Source: an uncultured bacterium (GTDB lineage Bacteria; Cyanobacteriota; Vampirovibrionia; Gastranaerophilales; Gastranaerophilaceae). Taken from it: a stretch of 42,080 nucleotides of DNA. Shown in pieces: positions 31,311-38,812 of the stretch. Position numbers and translations under genes: made by a program. Each line of letters starts with the position of its first letter. Position 1 is the first letter of the stretch. The notes beneath the pieces were generated by a model. It was given only the letters and a program-made list of their open reading frames with translations, ran no database searches and was not told where the DNA came from. Location: NCBI GenBank assembly GCA_900556295.1, contig USOK01000001.1, positions 1-42,080 on the forward strand, written 5' to 3'.

Positions 31311-32773
31311 TGGAAGATTCAATCCTTAAAAAAGCTAATTCTAAAAAAAGTCTGACCGAAGAAATTGCCACCCGAAAACGTGCATTAAACTTCTATTCGC
31401 TTGCCAATATTCTTCCTGATCCCGATATTGTCCTACGCAAACAGGGGAAAGATGTTCGAGTTTACAAGGAATTACTCTGTGACCCGCACGTTTTTGCTTG
31501 TGTTCAATCCCGTAAATCAGGTGTTCTCTCACTTGAATGGGAAATAAACAGAGGACTGGATAAAGACGAAAAAGCCGAAGCTATTGAAAACTTACTAAAA
31601 CAACTCGATATCCACAAATTGATTTCAGACATTTTGGATGCAACACAGTTTGGGTTTCAACCTTTGGAAATAATATGGAAAAGAGATAAATCGGGGTATA
31701 TTTTACCTGAAAGAATAGTTGCAAAACCACCCGAATGGTTTTGTTTTGATGATAACAACACTCTAAAATTCAGGACTAAAGAGAATTATTACGGAGAGGA
31801 ATTGCCGAATAAAAAGTTTTTGTTGGCTCAAAACAACCCCTCATACAACAATCCTTACGGAGAACGAACTCTTTCACGAGTTTTCTGGCCTGTTACATTC
31901 AAAAAAGGCGGATTAAAATTTTGGGTTATTTTTACGGAAAAATACGGAATGCCACATCTTATTGGTAAACATCCTCGAGGAGCGACAAAAGAAGAAACCA
32001 ACACTCTTGCCGATATGCTTGAAGAAATGGTACAAGATGCCATTGCTGTCATCCCTGACGATTCTTCCGTTGAAATTCAAGAAGCAAATAAATCCTCATC
32101 TGCTGCGATATATGAACAGCTTATCGATAAAATGAATGCTGAAATTTCAAAAGCCATACTCGGTCAGACTCTAACTACCGAAATAGGCGCAACAGGAAGT
32201 TATGCCGCATCTAATACGCACTTTGCAATACGACAAGACATTATTGATGCCGATAAAAAACTTGTTGAAAGTGTTATTAATCAACTGATTCAATGGATAT
32301 ATGAAATTAACTTCTCAACAGCGGATATTCCTGTCTTTGAAATGTATGCTTCCGAAGATGTTGATTTAACTCTTGCTCAAAGAGATAAAATCCTTTCAGA
32401 CACAGGTGTAAAATTTACCAAAGAATATTTTATTAAAAATTATGGTCTTGAAGATGAGGATTTTGATATCCGAGAGGACATCTTACCAACTGCAACACCA
32501 AACTTTAGTGAGTTTAAAGAAGAACCCCCAATCGTTCAAGGACAGAAACAAATAGAAGATTTGTTTAAATTCTTATCGGAAACTGAACTTTCAAAACACT
32601 CTCAAAAGATGCTATCTCCATTGATTTCACTTCTTGAAAGTTGTGAAAGTTATGAAGAAGCATACGAATTATTAACAGACAAAAACTTAAAAAGCAAAAA
32701 GTTTGAACAGACGCTTCAAAAAGCTATGTTCCTCTGCGAACTGCAAGGAAGGAGCGATGGTTTGGATGAATAA
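31310..32773 (+). CDS. Portal protein (Mu gp29 / DUF935)
   Basis: This 487-residue protein matches the DUF935 portal family: YKELLCDPHVFACVQSRKSGVLSLEWEI, IWKRDKSGYILPERIVAKPPEWFCFD, FWPVTFKKGGLKFWVIFTEKYGMPHLIGKHPRG, and LGQTLTTEIGATGSYAASNTHFAIRQDI. It forms the ring through which DNA enters and leaves the head. The start is GTG at 31310, sharing a base with the tube stop, and the GGGGG run lies just upstream. It overlaps the methyltransferase gene by 8 bases. Confidence 0.93.
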   Translation: MEDSILKKANSKKSLTEEIATRKRALNFYSLANILPDPDIVLRKQGKDVRVYKELLCDPHVFACVQSRKSGVLSLEWEINRGLDKDEKAEAIENLLKQLDIHKLISDILDATQFGFQPLEIIWKRDKSGYILPERIVAKPPEWFCFDDNNTLKFRTKENYYGEELPNKKFLLAQNNPSYNNPYGERTLSRVFWPVTFKKGGLKFWVIFTEKYGMPHLIGKHPRGATKEETNTLADMLEEMVQDAIAVIPDDSSVEIQEANKSSSAAIYEQLIDKMNAEISKAILGQTLTTEIGATGSYAASNTHFAIRQDIIDADKKLVESVINQLIQWIYEINFSTADIPVFEMYASEDVDLTLAQRDKILSDTGVKFTKEYFIKNYGLEDEDFDIREDILPTATPNFSEFKEEPPIVQGQKQIEDLFKFLSETELSKHSQKMLSPLISLLESCESYEEAYELLTDKNLKSKKFEQTLQKAMFLCELQGRSDGLDE

Positions 32774-34073
32774 ACAACTGACTAACTTGGGGGCTCGTAC
32801 TAAACGGCGTTTCGAGTCTTGCTCAACGCAAGCCTCTTCAGCCTCTGCTCGCCTCCGCTTCTTTGATTTCTTTTCAGGGATAGGGGGTTTTAGAATTGGC
32901 TTGGAACGAGCCGGTTTTAAATGTGTTGGCTATTGTGATAATGACGAATATGCCAGCAAATTATACAAGAATTACTTTGATACAACGCATGAGGTATTTT
33001 TTAATGACATCACAACAATCAATACAAAAGAACTTCCCGATTTCGATATCTTATGTGCGGGATTTCCTTGTCAATCTTTTAGCATTGCAGGAAAAAGACT
33101 CGGATTTGAAGACACAAGAGGCACAATGTTTTTTGAAATCGCACGGATTCTCAAAGACAAAAGACCGAGATATTTTATTCTCGAAAACGTTAAAGGCTTA
33201 CTTAATCACAACGGAGGAAAAACTTTCCAAACAATACTTAAAATTCTCTCCGACATTGGGTATCAAACTCAATGGCAGTTACTTAATTCTAAGTTCTTCG
33301 GAGTTCCTCAAAACAGGGAGCGGGTGTACATTGTTGGATGTTATGGAACAGAATGTGCCGGAAAAATATTTCCTATCACAGGATATGATGAAGAAAATAT
33401 TAGCGAAAATAATTTAATTCAATTAACGGAAACAAAAGGAAAATCCCAAGGAAGTCGTGTTTATGACCCAAAAGGTATAAGCTCAACATTAACATCTAAT
33501 AGTGGAGGTTTGGGTGGAAAAACAGGCTTGTATTTTATTAATCAATATTACTTTCATTGCAAAAAATCAGATTATTCATCCACATTAAAAGTTGGCGGAG
33601 AACGACCAATGATAAATCTTCCGAATGATGCAATTGAATCTTTTATTAACAAGCCACGCCACAATCAATACAAAGCCTCTGACACCGTTCAAACTCTAAA
33701 AGTCGCAGGCGATACTCCTTTGATGAAAGTTAGAAACGGAACTAAAAAAGGATTTGACGAAGCAGGTCCCGGAGACGGAATTAATTTAGCATTTCCTCAA
33801 TCAAAAACAAGACGTGGGCGAGTCGGCAAAGGTTGTTCTCAAACACTTGATACAAGTTGCAATATGGGAACAATTGACGATTACAGGATTAGGCGATTAA
33901 CTCCTCTTGAATGTTTTAGGCTTCAGGGTTTTCCTGATGATATGGTAAAAACTGCAAGAACTCTCGGAATGGCTGACTGTCATTTATACAAAATGGCAGG
34001 AAATGCTGTTACAGTAAATGTAATTGAGGCTGTCGCTAAAAAACTGGCAGAGGTTATCAATGGTACAACTTAA
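32766..34073 (+). CDS. DNA cytosine-C5 methyltransferase
   Basis: This 435-residue enzyme transfers a methyl group from S-adenosylmethionine to cytosine C5. Motif I is FSGIGGFRIGLE, motif IV is GFPCQSFSIAG with the catalytic Cys102, motif VI is ENVKGLL and motif VIII is QNRERVYIVG. Residues about 220-340 are the target-recognition part, and the end has RLTPLECFRLQGFPD and a MAGNAV-type motif. The start at 32766 is 11 bases after GGAAGGAG. A 36-residue extension from a GC-rich segment precedes the usual start of the fold. There is no restriction enzyme nearby, so it is an orphan, probably protective. Confidence 0.93.
   Translation: MNKQLTNLGARTKRRFESCSTQASSASARLRFFDFFSGIGGFRIGLERAGFKCVGYCDNDEYASKLYKNYFDTTHEVFFNDITTINTKELPDFDILCAGFPCQSFSIAGKRLGFEDTRGTMFFEIARILKDKRPRYFILENVKGLLNHNGGKTFQTILKILSDIGYQTQWQLLNSKFFGVPQNRERVYIVGCYGTECAGKIFPITGYDEENISENNLIQLTETKGKSQGSRVYDPKGISSTLTSNSGGLGGKTGLYFINQYYFHCKKSDYSSTLKVGGERPMINLPNDAIESFINKPRHNQYKASDTVQTLKVAGDTPLMKVRNGTKKGFDEAGPGDGINLAFPQSKTRRGRVGKGCSQTLDTSCNMGTIDDYRIRRLTPLECFRLQGFPDDMVKTARTLGMADCHLYKMAGNAVTVNVIEAVAKKLAEVINGTT
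32789..32862 (+). other. GC-rich segment in the methyltransferase N-terminus
   Basis: About 74 bases are much richer in G and C than the flanking coding DNA. They encode GARTKRRFESCSTQASSASA, upstream of the true fold (RFFDFFSGIGG). The segment has a hairpin CTTGC-TCAAC-GCAAG (32818-32832). Parts (TAAACGG, GCTCA-CGC, CCTCTGC-CGC, CCGC) recur in the same order in the structured element at 5871-5918. It may be a small inserted element. Confidence 0.4.
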
Positions 34074-34818
34074 AAGTCTGTTTAAACTTGCTCCCTCTCT
34101 TGCAATAAAATATTTCAAAAACAAAAACAACAAATTTAGTTGGGATTGGTACGAACTTTGGCAAGATGCACACAAAAAATCGTTTACGGTCGCAAAAGTT
34201 ATGCGTGAAGATATCCTCAAAGACATTCGTTCAGCTTTAGATAAAGCACTTTCTGAAGGCAAAACCTTTAAAGAGTTTTCAAAAGAACTTAAACCAACAC
34301 TCCAAAAGAAAGGTTGGTGGGGTGAACAGATTGTTGTTGATTCTCAAGGTAATGCCGAAAAAGTTCAGCTTGGTTCAATGTACCGATTAAAAACAATTTA
34401 TTCCGTAAATATGCAAGTAGCTTATCAAACAGGAAGATATAAGACACAAGTGGATAATGCAGAAAATCGACCGTACTGGGAATACGTTGCCGTTATGGAT
34501 ACTGCAACAAGACCTGAACACGCAATGCTTAACGGCTTGATTTATCGATATGATGACCCGTTTTGGCAGAGTTTTTACCCTCCGAACGGTTGGCGATGCA
34601 GATGTAGAGTTAACGCCCTTTCTGATTACAAAGTACAAAAAAATAAAAGTATCGTTTCTTCTTCAGAAGGTACTTTATCCCAACAAATGGCACTTGTTTC
34701 TAAAAAATCAGGCGAATACAAGCCTGTAACTGTTTATACCGACCCACTTACAGGCAAAAGAATTTCCCCTGATGTCGGTTGGTCTCATAACCCTGCAAGT
34801 GGATTAATTGAACAGTAA
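34060..34818 (+). CDS. Minor head / head morphogenesis protein (Mu gp30 family)
   Basis: This 252-residue protein matches the Mu F/gp30 family: SWDWYELWQDAHKKSFTVAKVMREDILKDIRSALDKAL, TIYSVNMQVAYQTGRY, and the conserved MDTATRPEHAMLNGLIYRYDDPFWQSFYPPNGWRCRCRV with its Arg-x-x-His and CRC core. It is a minor capsid protein, possibly ejected with DNA. It lacks the downstream decoration domain found in longer members. The ATG at 34060 follows GAGG and overlaps the methyltransferase gene. Confidence 0.92.
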   Translation: MVQLKSLFKLAPSLAIKYFKNKNNKFSWDWYELWQDAHKKSFTVAKVMREDILKDIRSALDKALSEGKTFKEFSKELKPTLQKKGWWGEQIVVDSQGNAEKVQLGSMYRLKTIYSVNMQVAYQTGRYKTQVDNAENRPYWEYVAVMDTATRPEHAMLNGLIYRYDDPFWQSFYPPNGWRCRCRVNALSDYKVQKNKSIVSSSEGTLSQQMALVSKKSGEYKPVTVYTDPLTGKRISPDVGWSHNPASGLIEQ

Positions 34819-34861
34819 TAAAACACTATTTGAACAGATATAAAACAATAAGGAGTTTTAA

Positions 34862-35680
34862 ATGACTATTGATAAAAAATCTCTAATCAATTGGGTTGGC
34901 GGTAAAAGATTGTTGCGTAAAACAATAGAACCGCTTATTCCTAAAGATATAAAATCATATATTGAACCGTTTGGCGGTGGCGGTTGGATTTTGTTTTACA
35001 AAGACAAATGGGCTGATTTAGAAATCTACAATGACCTTGACAGCCGTCTTGTAAACCTTTTCAGGATTGTTAAATACCATCCGAATGCATTTAAAGAAGA
35101 ATTTAACTATCTTCTCGGCTCTCGTGAAATCTTTTTCCAATTTATGAACTCAACTCCGATTACGGATATTCAAAAAGCTGTTCAGTTTTATTACTTGATA
35201 ACTCGCTCATTCGGTGGCAAAGGAAATACTTTCGGAACAGTAAAATGTTCAAGCGGTGGAGCTTGTAAATCCTTAAAAAATGTGCCTGAAAAAATTGATG
35301 CCATCCACAAACGTCTTGATAAAGTAATGATTGAAAATCGTGACTTTGAAAAACTCATCAAACAATACGATTTTGAAAATGCTTTTTTCTATTGCGACCC
35401 TCCGTATTCCAAAGGTTGCGGTTATGAAGTTACATCTACGGAAGACTTCGACCACGAACGTTTGAGAGAAATTCTTGGGAACATAAAGGGCAGATTTTTA
35501 CTGTCGTATGACGATTCTCCAAAAATTAGAGAATTATACAAAGGGTTTGAAATGATTGCCATTGAAAGACAAAACGGCATTAATAACAGACAGGGCGATA
35601 ATCGATTAAACAAAGTGTTTAAAGAACTTTTAATCGCCAATTATCCGATACGAGAAATACATGAGCGACAAACCGATTGA
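34862..35680 (+). CDS. DNA adenine-N6 methyltransferase (Dam/D12 class)
   Basis: This 272-residue enzyme methylates adenine N6. It has the cofactor motif INWVGGKRLLRKTIEPLIP, PFGGGGWILFYK, and the catalytic DPPY at residues 179-182 (FFYCDPPYSKGCGY). GATC-type Dam enzymes belong to this class, but the target here cannot be read from sequence. It starts behind AAGGAG and overlaps gpG by 20 bases, so it is integrated in the head operon. No nuclease partner is seen. Confidence 0.93.
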   Translation: MTIDKKSLINWVGGKRLLRKTIEPLIPKDIKSYIEPFGGGGWILFYKDKWADLEIYNDLDSRLVNLFRIVKYHPNAFKEEFNYLLGSREIFFQFMNSTPITDIQKAVQFYYLITRSFGGKGNTFGTVKCSSGGACKSLKNVPEKIDAIHKRLDKVMIENRDFEKLIKQYDFENAFFYCDPPYSKGCGYEVTSTEDFDHERLREILGNIKGRFLLSYDDSPKIRELYKGFEMIAIERQNGINNRQGDNRLNKVFKELLIANYPIREIHERQTD

Positions 35681-36110
35681 AATCAAAATCGACAATAAAG
35701 ATGTTGAGAAAAAGTTGTTAGAACTTGCTCAAAAAGGCGAAAACCTGCGACCGTTAATGAAAAACATCGCAGGTATTTTCGCATCTGCAACAGAAGAAAA
35801 TTTCAAAAATGAAGGCAGACCTGATAAGTGGACAGAACTTTCCGAAGTAACGAAAAAACAAAGAACAAAACAGAAAAAATGGCCGGGACAAATACTGCAA
35901 GTTTCAGGTCAGCTTGCCTCATCAATTTCAACACAGTATGACGATGAATCGGCAGTTATAGGGTCAAATCTTGATTATGCAGCAATTCATCAACTCGGAG
36001 GTCAAGCCGGTAAAAACAAAAAAGTTGAAATCCCTGCAAGACCTTATCTTAAACTTACAGATGATGATTTCAATGAAATTCTTGACGCAACTAAAAACTT
36101 TTTGAAGTAA
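35661..36110 (+). CDS. Virion morphogenesis protein G (Mu gpG family)
   Basis: This 149-residue protein matches the phage virion morphogenesis family: MKNIAGIFASATEENFKNEGRPDKWTELSEVTKKQR, ILQVSGQLASSISTQYDDESAVIGSNLDYAAIHQLGGQAG and IPARPYLKLTDDDFNEI. In Mu, gpG acts in tail-head completion. It begins inside the adenine methyltransferase gene and is the last recognised phage structural gene. Confidence 0.92.
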   Translation: MSDKPIEIKIDNKDVEKKLLELAQKGENLRPLMKNIAGIFASATEENFKNEGRPDKWTELSEVTKKQRTKQKKWPGQILQVSGQLASSISTQYDDESAVIGSNLDYAAIHQLGGQAGKNKKVEIPARPYLKLTDDDFNEILDATKNFLK

Positions 36111-36136
36111 ATAAAAGTTGGAATGGTAGCAAAACA

Positions 36137-36157
36137 GGCAAATTGAGCATATTTGCC
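36137..36157. repeat. Hairpin between gpG and the first recombinase
   Basis: GGCAAAT (36137-36143) pairs with ATTTGCC (36151-36157) around a 7-base loop. No T-run follows on the plus strand. It lies in the 64-base gap between the last phage head gene and the recombinase gene and may mark the edge of two modules. Confidence 0.5.
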
Positions 36158-36174
36158 CGAGAAAGGAAAGTTTT

Positions 36175-36717
36175 ATGAATATAGTTGAACCAATCAGAAA
36201 AAAGTCGGACTTAAAGAAAATCGAACGAATTTTAAGAAAACAAAGCCTAAGAGATTTATTACTGTTTACAGTTGGAACAAACTGCGGTTTAAGAATTTCA
36301 GATATTTTAAACCTTAATGTCGGAGATGTTCGAGGTAAAAATTACATAAATATCATTGAAAAGAAAACAGGTAAATTTAAAAGATTTCCGATTAACTCAA
36401 AATTAAAACCTTTATTTGATAAATTTACTGCAAAAAGAAATAGTGATGAACCTTTGTTTTTATCTGTTTTTAATAACAGAATGGAACGCACTCAATCTTA
36501 CAGGATAATTCGAGATGCTTGTCGAGAAGCCGGGATTGATTATAAAATAGGTACTCATACTTTAAGGAAAACATTCGGGTATCATCATTATAAAAAATTT
36601 AAGGATGTAGCCTTATTACAAAAAATATTTAATCACTCAAGTCCTGCTATTACATTGAGATATATTGGAATAGACCAAGAAGAAATTGACGAAAGTTACA
36701 ATAATTTTATTCTATAA
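36175..36717 (+). CDS. FimB-like tyrosine recombinase, active site complete
   Basis: This 180-residue protein is a short tyrosine recombinase without the usual N-terminal arm and core-binding domains, as in FimB and FimE. Catalytic residues seen are Arg40 (CGLRISD), His128 and Arg131 (HTLRKTF), His154 (NHSSPAITLRY) and the nucleophile Tyr163, with Lys in KKTGKFKR. FimB-type enzymes invert promoter segments between short inverted repeats. The 410 bases downstream hold such repeats. The ATG follows AAAGGAAAG. It may belong to the host locus or to the right end of the phage. Confidence 0.88.
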   Translation: MNIVEPIRKKSDLKKIERILRKQSLRDLLLFTVGTNCGLRISDILNLNVGDVRGKNYINIIEKKTGKFKRFPINSKLKPLFDKFTAKRNSDEPLFLSVFNNRMERTQSYRIIRDACREAGIDYKIGTHTLRKTFGYHHYKKFKDVALLQKIFNHSSPAITLRYIGIDQEEIDESYNNFIL

Positions 36718-36749
36718 TTCAGTTATAATCACTAATTCAACAAAAAAGC

Positions 36750-36779
36750 AATTCAACATATTACTTCTTGTGTTGAATT
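36750..36779 (+). repeat. Recombinase-like site 1
   Basis: AATTCAACA (36750-36758) and TGTTGAATT (36771-36779) are perfect 9-base inverted arms around the spacer TATTACTTCTTG. Another AATTCAACA lies at 36734-36742. The 21 bases 36759-36779 recur exactly at 36921-36941. On the minus strand the hairpin is followed by GCTTTTTTG, so it could also end leftward transcripts. Confidence 0.75.
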
Positions 36780-36913
36780 ATTCAAAACTTCCAAATTCTA
36801 TTTGATTTTATCACAAACAAAGAAAATTTTTAAGCTGTATTGCTAATATTAATTTTTATTAAAACAAACAGTCTAAAACTCTTTATTTGTAATGCTTTTG
36901 CAGAAATACAGTT

Positions 36914-36941
36914 TTCAACTTATTACTTCTTGTGTTGAATT
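36914..36941 (+). repeat. Recombinase-like site 2
   Basis: TTCAAC (36914-36919) and GTTGAA (36934-36939) are arms around the same spacer as site 1. The 21 bases at 36921-36941 equal those at 36759-36779, in direct orientation. GCTTTTT follows on the plus strand, so this site may also act as a terminator for the recombinase gene upstream. Confidence 0.75.
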
Positions 36942-36970
36942 GCTTTTTCTCAAATGCCTATAAGTATAAT
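36940..36970 (+). promoter_or_regulatory. Candidate invertible promoter
   Basis: A perfect TATAAT (36965-36970) has TTGCTT at 36940-36945, 19 bases upstream and overlapping the edge of site 2. The spacing is longer than ideal. It would drive the second recombinase and the glycan genes in the present orientation. Confidence 0.5.
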
Positions 36971-37080
36971 AACACAAACATAAGCGACTAATTATTTTTT
37001 ATTAAATTTATGTTGAATGTGCTTAATATTTAATAAAAATCAATGGCTACAACCCTTATAACATAATACTTTTGTAAATT

Positions 37081-37104
37081 AATCAACACAAGAAGTATTG
37101 TGTA
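37081..37104 (-). repeat. Recombinase-like site 3, inverted
   Basis: On the minus strand this reads TACACAATACTTCTTGTGTT and continues GATT. It shares the 15 bases TACTTCTTGTGTTGA with sites 1 and 2, in opposite orientation. It lies 24 bases before the ATG of the second recombinase. Confidence 0.7.
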
Positions 37105-37127
37105 GAGTTCAAATTCCCAAAGAAGTG

Positions 37128-37697
37128 ATGAATAACGAGAATATTCTCGAGAAAGAAAAGAAAGTAGTGGTTGCAAGCTTACCAATTAAAAGCATAGATG
37201 AAATAGAGTTAATCAAGGGGTTGTATAGGACAAAAAATCAACTCCAAGATTTGTTGATGTTTACACTTTCAATTAATACAGGCTTGGGATTGATTGAGTT
37301 ATTAAATCTCAAGGTTAAAGATGTAAAAGGTAAGCATTATTTGTCTATAGGTAAACAAAGAAGTATGCCTTTGAATAATGAAATTATGCAGTTAATAGAA
37401 GAGTTTACTGAAAACAAAAAGTCATCAGAATTATTATTCCAAAACAGTCGAGGAAACAAACTTGGTAGAACCGCAGTTTTTTATGCATTTAAAGATATTT
37501 GCACAGAGCTTGGATTAAGTGATAAATATTCACCTTTGTCTTGGCGAAAAACTTTTGCGTATCACTATTATCAAAAATACAAAGATATTTCATACTTAAT
37601 GTGGTTGTTCAATCAGCATGCAGTCAATATTGCACTCAAATTTATAGATGTCGAAGAAAATATGAATTTGAGATTTAGAGAGGGAGTGTGTTTGTAG
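37128..37697 (+). CDS. FimB-like recombinase paralogue, catalytically degenerate
   Basis: This 189-residue protein aligns through its length with the recombinase at 36175, but key residues are lost. Arg40 becomes Gly54 (TGLGLIELL), His128 becomes Leu137 (PLSWRKTF; only Arg140 is kept), His154 becomes Gln163, and the nucleophile Tyr163 becomes Phe172 (NQHAVNIALKF). The frame is intact, so this looks like a retained protein, not decay. It may bind the repeat sites and regulate inversion or transcription. The ATG at 37128 is preferred; a TTG at 37098 lies inside site 3. Its stop overlaps the next gene start. Confidence 0.85.
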   Translation: MNNENILEKEKKVVVASLPIKSIDEIELIKGLYRTKNQLQDLLMFTLSINTGLGLIELLNLKVKDVKGKHYLSIGKQRSMPLNNEIMQLIEEFTENKKSSELLFQNSRGNKLGRTAVFYAFKDICTELGLSDKYSPLSWRKTFAYHYYQKYKDISYLMWLFNQHAVNIALKFIDVEENMNLRFREGVCL

Positions 37698-38812
37698 TGA
37701 GTCGTAATAAAAATTTGATAATTGGAGCCGGATTTAGTGGTGCAACAATAGCAAATTTAATAGCAACACAACTTAACGAAGAAGTTGTCGTAATTGATAA
37801 AAAAGAACATATTGCAGGAAATTGCTATGACTATCGTGACGAAAACGGCATTATGATTCACAAATACGGCTCGCATATTTTTCATACAAAGAGTGAAAAA
37901 GTTTGGAACTATTTAAAACAATTTACTGATTTTAATACTTATATGCACAAAGTTGTGGGGTATTTAGACGGTATTGAAACGCATATTCCGTTTAATTTTA
38001 ATACTCTATATGACGTTTTCCCTCAAACATTAGCAAAAAAATTGGAAGAAAAATTACTGGATAATTTTGAAATTAACTCAAAAGTTCCGATCTTAGAATT
38101 TCAAAAACAAGATGATGATGATTTGAAATTTTTGGCAAACTATGTTTATGAGAAAATTTTTCTGCATTACACAACAAAACAATGGGGAGTATCACCAAAC
38201 GATGTAGATGGTGCGGTAACTGCAAGAGTGCCTGTTTATTTATCCAAAGACAATAGATATTTTCAAGATAAATATCAAGGTATTCCGTTAGAAGGATATA
38301 CAAAAGTAGTTGAAAAAATGCTCGATAATAAAAATATTGAAGTCCGATTAAATACTGAGTTTAAAGACATTGATACAACTAAGTTTGACAGAATTTTCTA
38401 TACAGGTCCAATTGATGAATATTTCAACTACAAATTTGGACAACTACCTTACAGAAGTGTAAATTTTAAATTTGAAACCCATAACAAAGAATATTATCAA
38501 TCAAATGCATGTGTAAATTACCCTTGCAATTACGATTTTACAAGAATTCATGAATATAAATATTATCTTGACGATAAATCTGATAAAACTGTTATTGCAA
38601 AAGAGTATTCCGAATTTTTTGAGTTCGGCAAAAACGAAAGATATTATCCTATTCCAAAAGATGAAAATACAGTGCTTTATAACAAATATTTGGAAGAAGC
38701 AAAGAAACTGGATAATATTTATTTCTTGGGCAGATTGGGCGATTACAAATATTACGACATGGACAAAGCCATATTAAGAGCAATAGAGCTTTTTGAGGAG
38801 GTTTGTAAATGA
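37697..38812 (+). CDS. glf: UDP-galactopyranose mutase
   Basis: This 371-residue flavoenzyme converts UDP-galactopyranose to UDP-galactofuranose for surface glycans. The N-terminus has the FAD-binding LIIGAGFSGATIANLIA and VVVIDKKEHIAGNCYD. Conserved parts include KYGSHIFHT, HYTTKQWGVSP, VPVYLSKDNRYFQDKYQGIP and FLGRLGDYKYYDMDKAI near the end. The start is GTG at 37697, sharing a base with the upstream stop, 10 bases after AGGGAG. Length agrees with the family. It overlaps galE by four bases. Confidence 0.95.
   Translation: MSRNKNLIIGAGFSGATIANLIATQLNEEVVVIDKKEHIAGNCYDYRDENGIMIHKYGSHIFHTKSEKVWNYLKQFTDFNTYMHKVVGYLDGIETHIPFNFNTLYDVFPQTLAKKLEEKLLDNFEINSKVPILEFQKQDDDDLKFLANYVYEKIFLHYTTKQWGVSPNDVDGAVTARVPVYLSKDNRYFQDKYQGIPLEGYTKVVEKMLDNKNIEVRLNTEFKDIDTTKFDRIFYTGPIDEYFNYKFGQLPYRSVNFKFETHNKEYYQSNACVNYPCNYDFTRIHEYKYYLDDKSDKTVIAKEYSEFFEFGKNERYYPIPKDENTVLYNKYLEEAKKLDNIYFLGRLGDYKYYDMDKAILRAIELFEEVCK

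Larger units (their letters stand above)
1501..36110 (+). mobile_element. Mu-like transposable prophage with P2-like tail
   Basis: A DDE transposase/ATPase pair, gp16, Mor activator, gp27, gp28, gpI protease, capsid, gp36, gp37, gp29, gp30 and gpG identify a Mu-type phage. Sheath, tube, E/E-prime chaperone, tape measure, U, X, D, V, W, J, I and collar fibre are of P2 type. All essential modules appear intact. The boundaries are approximate. A candidate left end begins TGTTTTTTGC at 1512. The right end could lie just after gpG or as far as 36910, where an imperfect inverted match (TGTATTTCTGCAAAAG on the minus strand) ends. I found no matching 5-base target duplication, so the ends are unproven. 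Confidence 0.8.
36718..37127 (+). promoter_or_regulatory. Non-coding region with candidate invertible promoter
   Basis: These 410 bases hold no gene. They contain three copies of a recombinase-like site (36750-36779, 36914-36941, 37081-37104), the third inverted relative to the others, and a TATAAT promoter box at 36965-36970 between sites 2 and 3. Recombination between site 2 and site 3 would flip about 140 bases with the promoter; between site 1 and site 3 about 300 bases. The layout is like fimS. The present orientation points the promoter at the polysaccharide genes. The repeats are seen; inversion is inference. Confidence 0.65.

Noticed and set aside
32896..33417. A 173-codon open frame overlapping the cytosine methyltransferase
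   Set aside because: It is in another frame of a gene whose catalytic motifs are all in the main frame; no start context or family pattern.
1507..36915. Five-base target duplication at candidate phage ends
   Set aside because: Bases before 1512 (AATAA) and after 36910 (GTTTT) or 36870 (GTCTA) do not match, so no duplication can be claimed.
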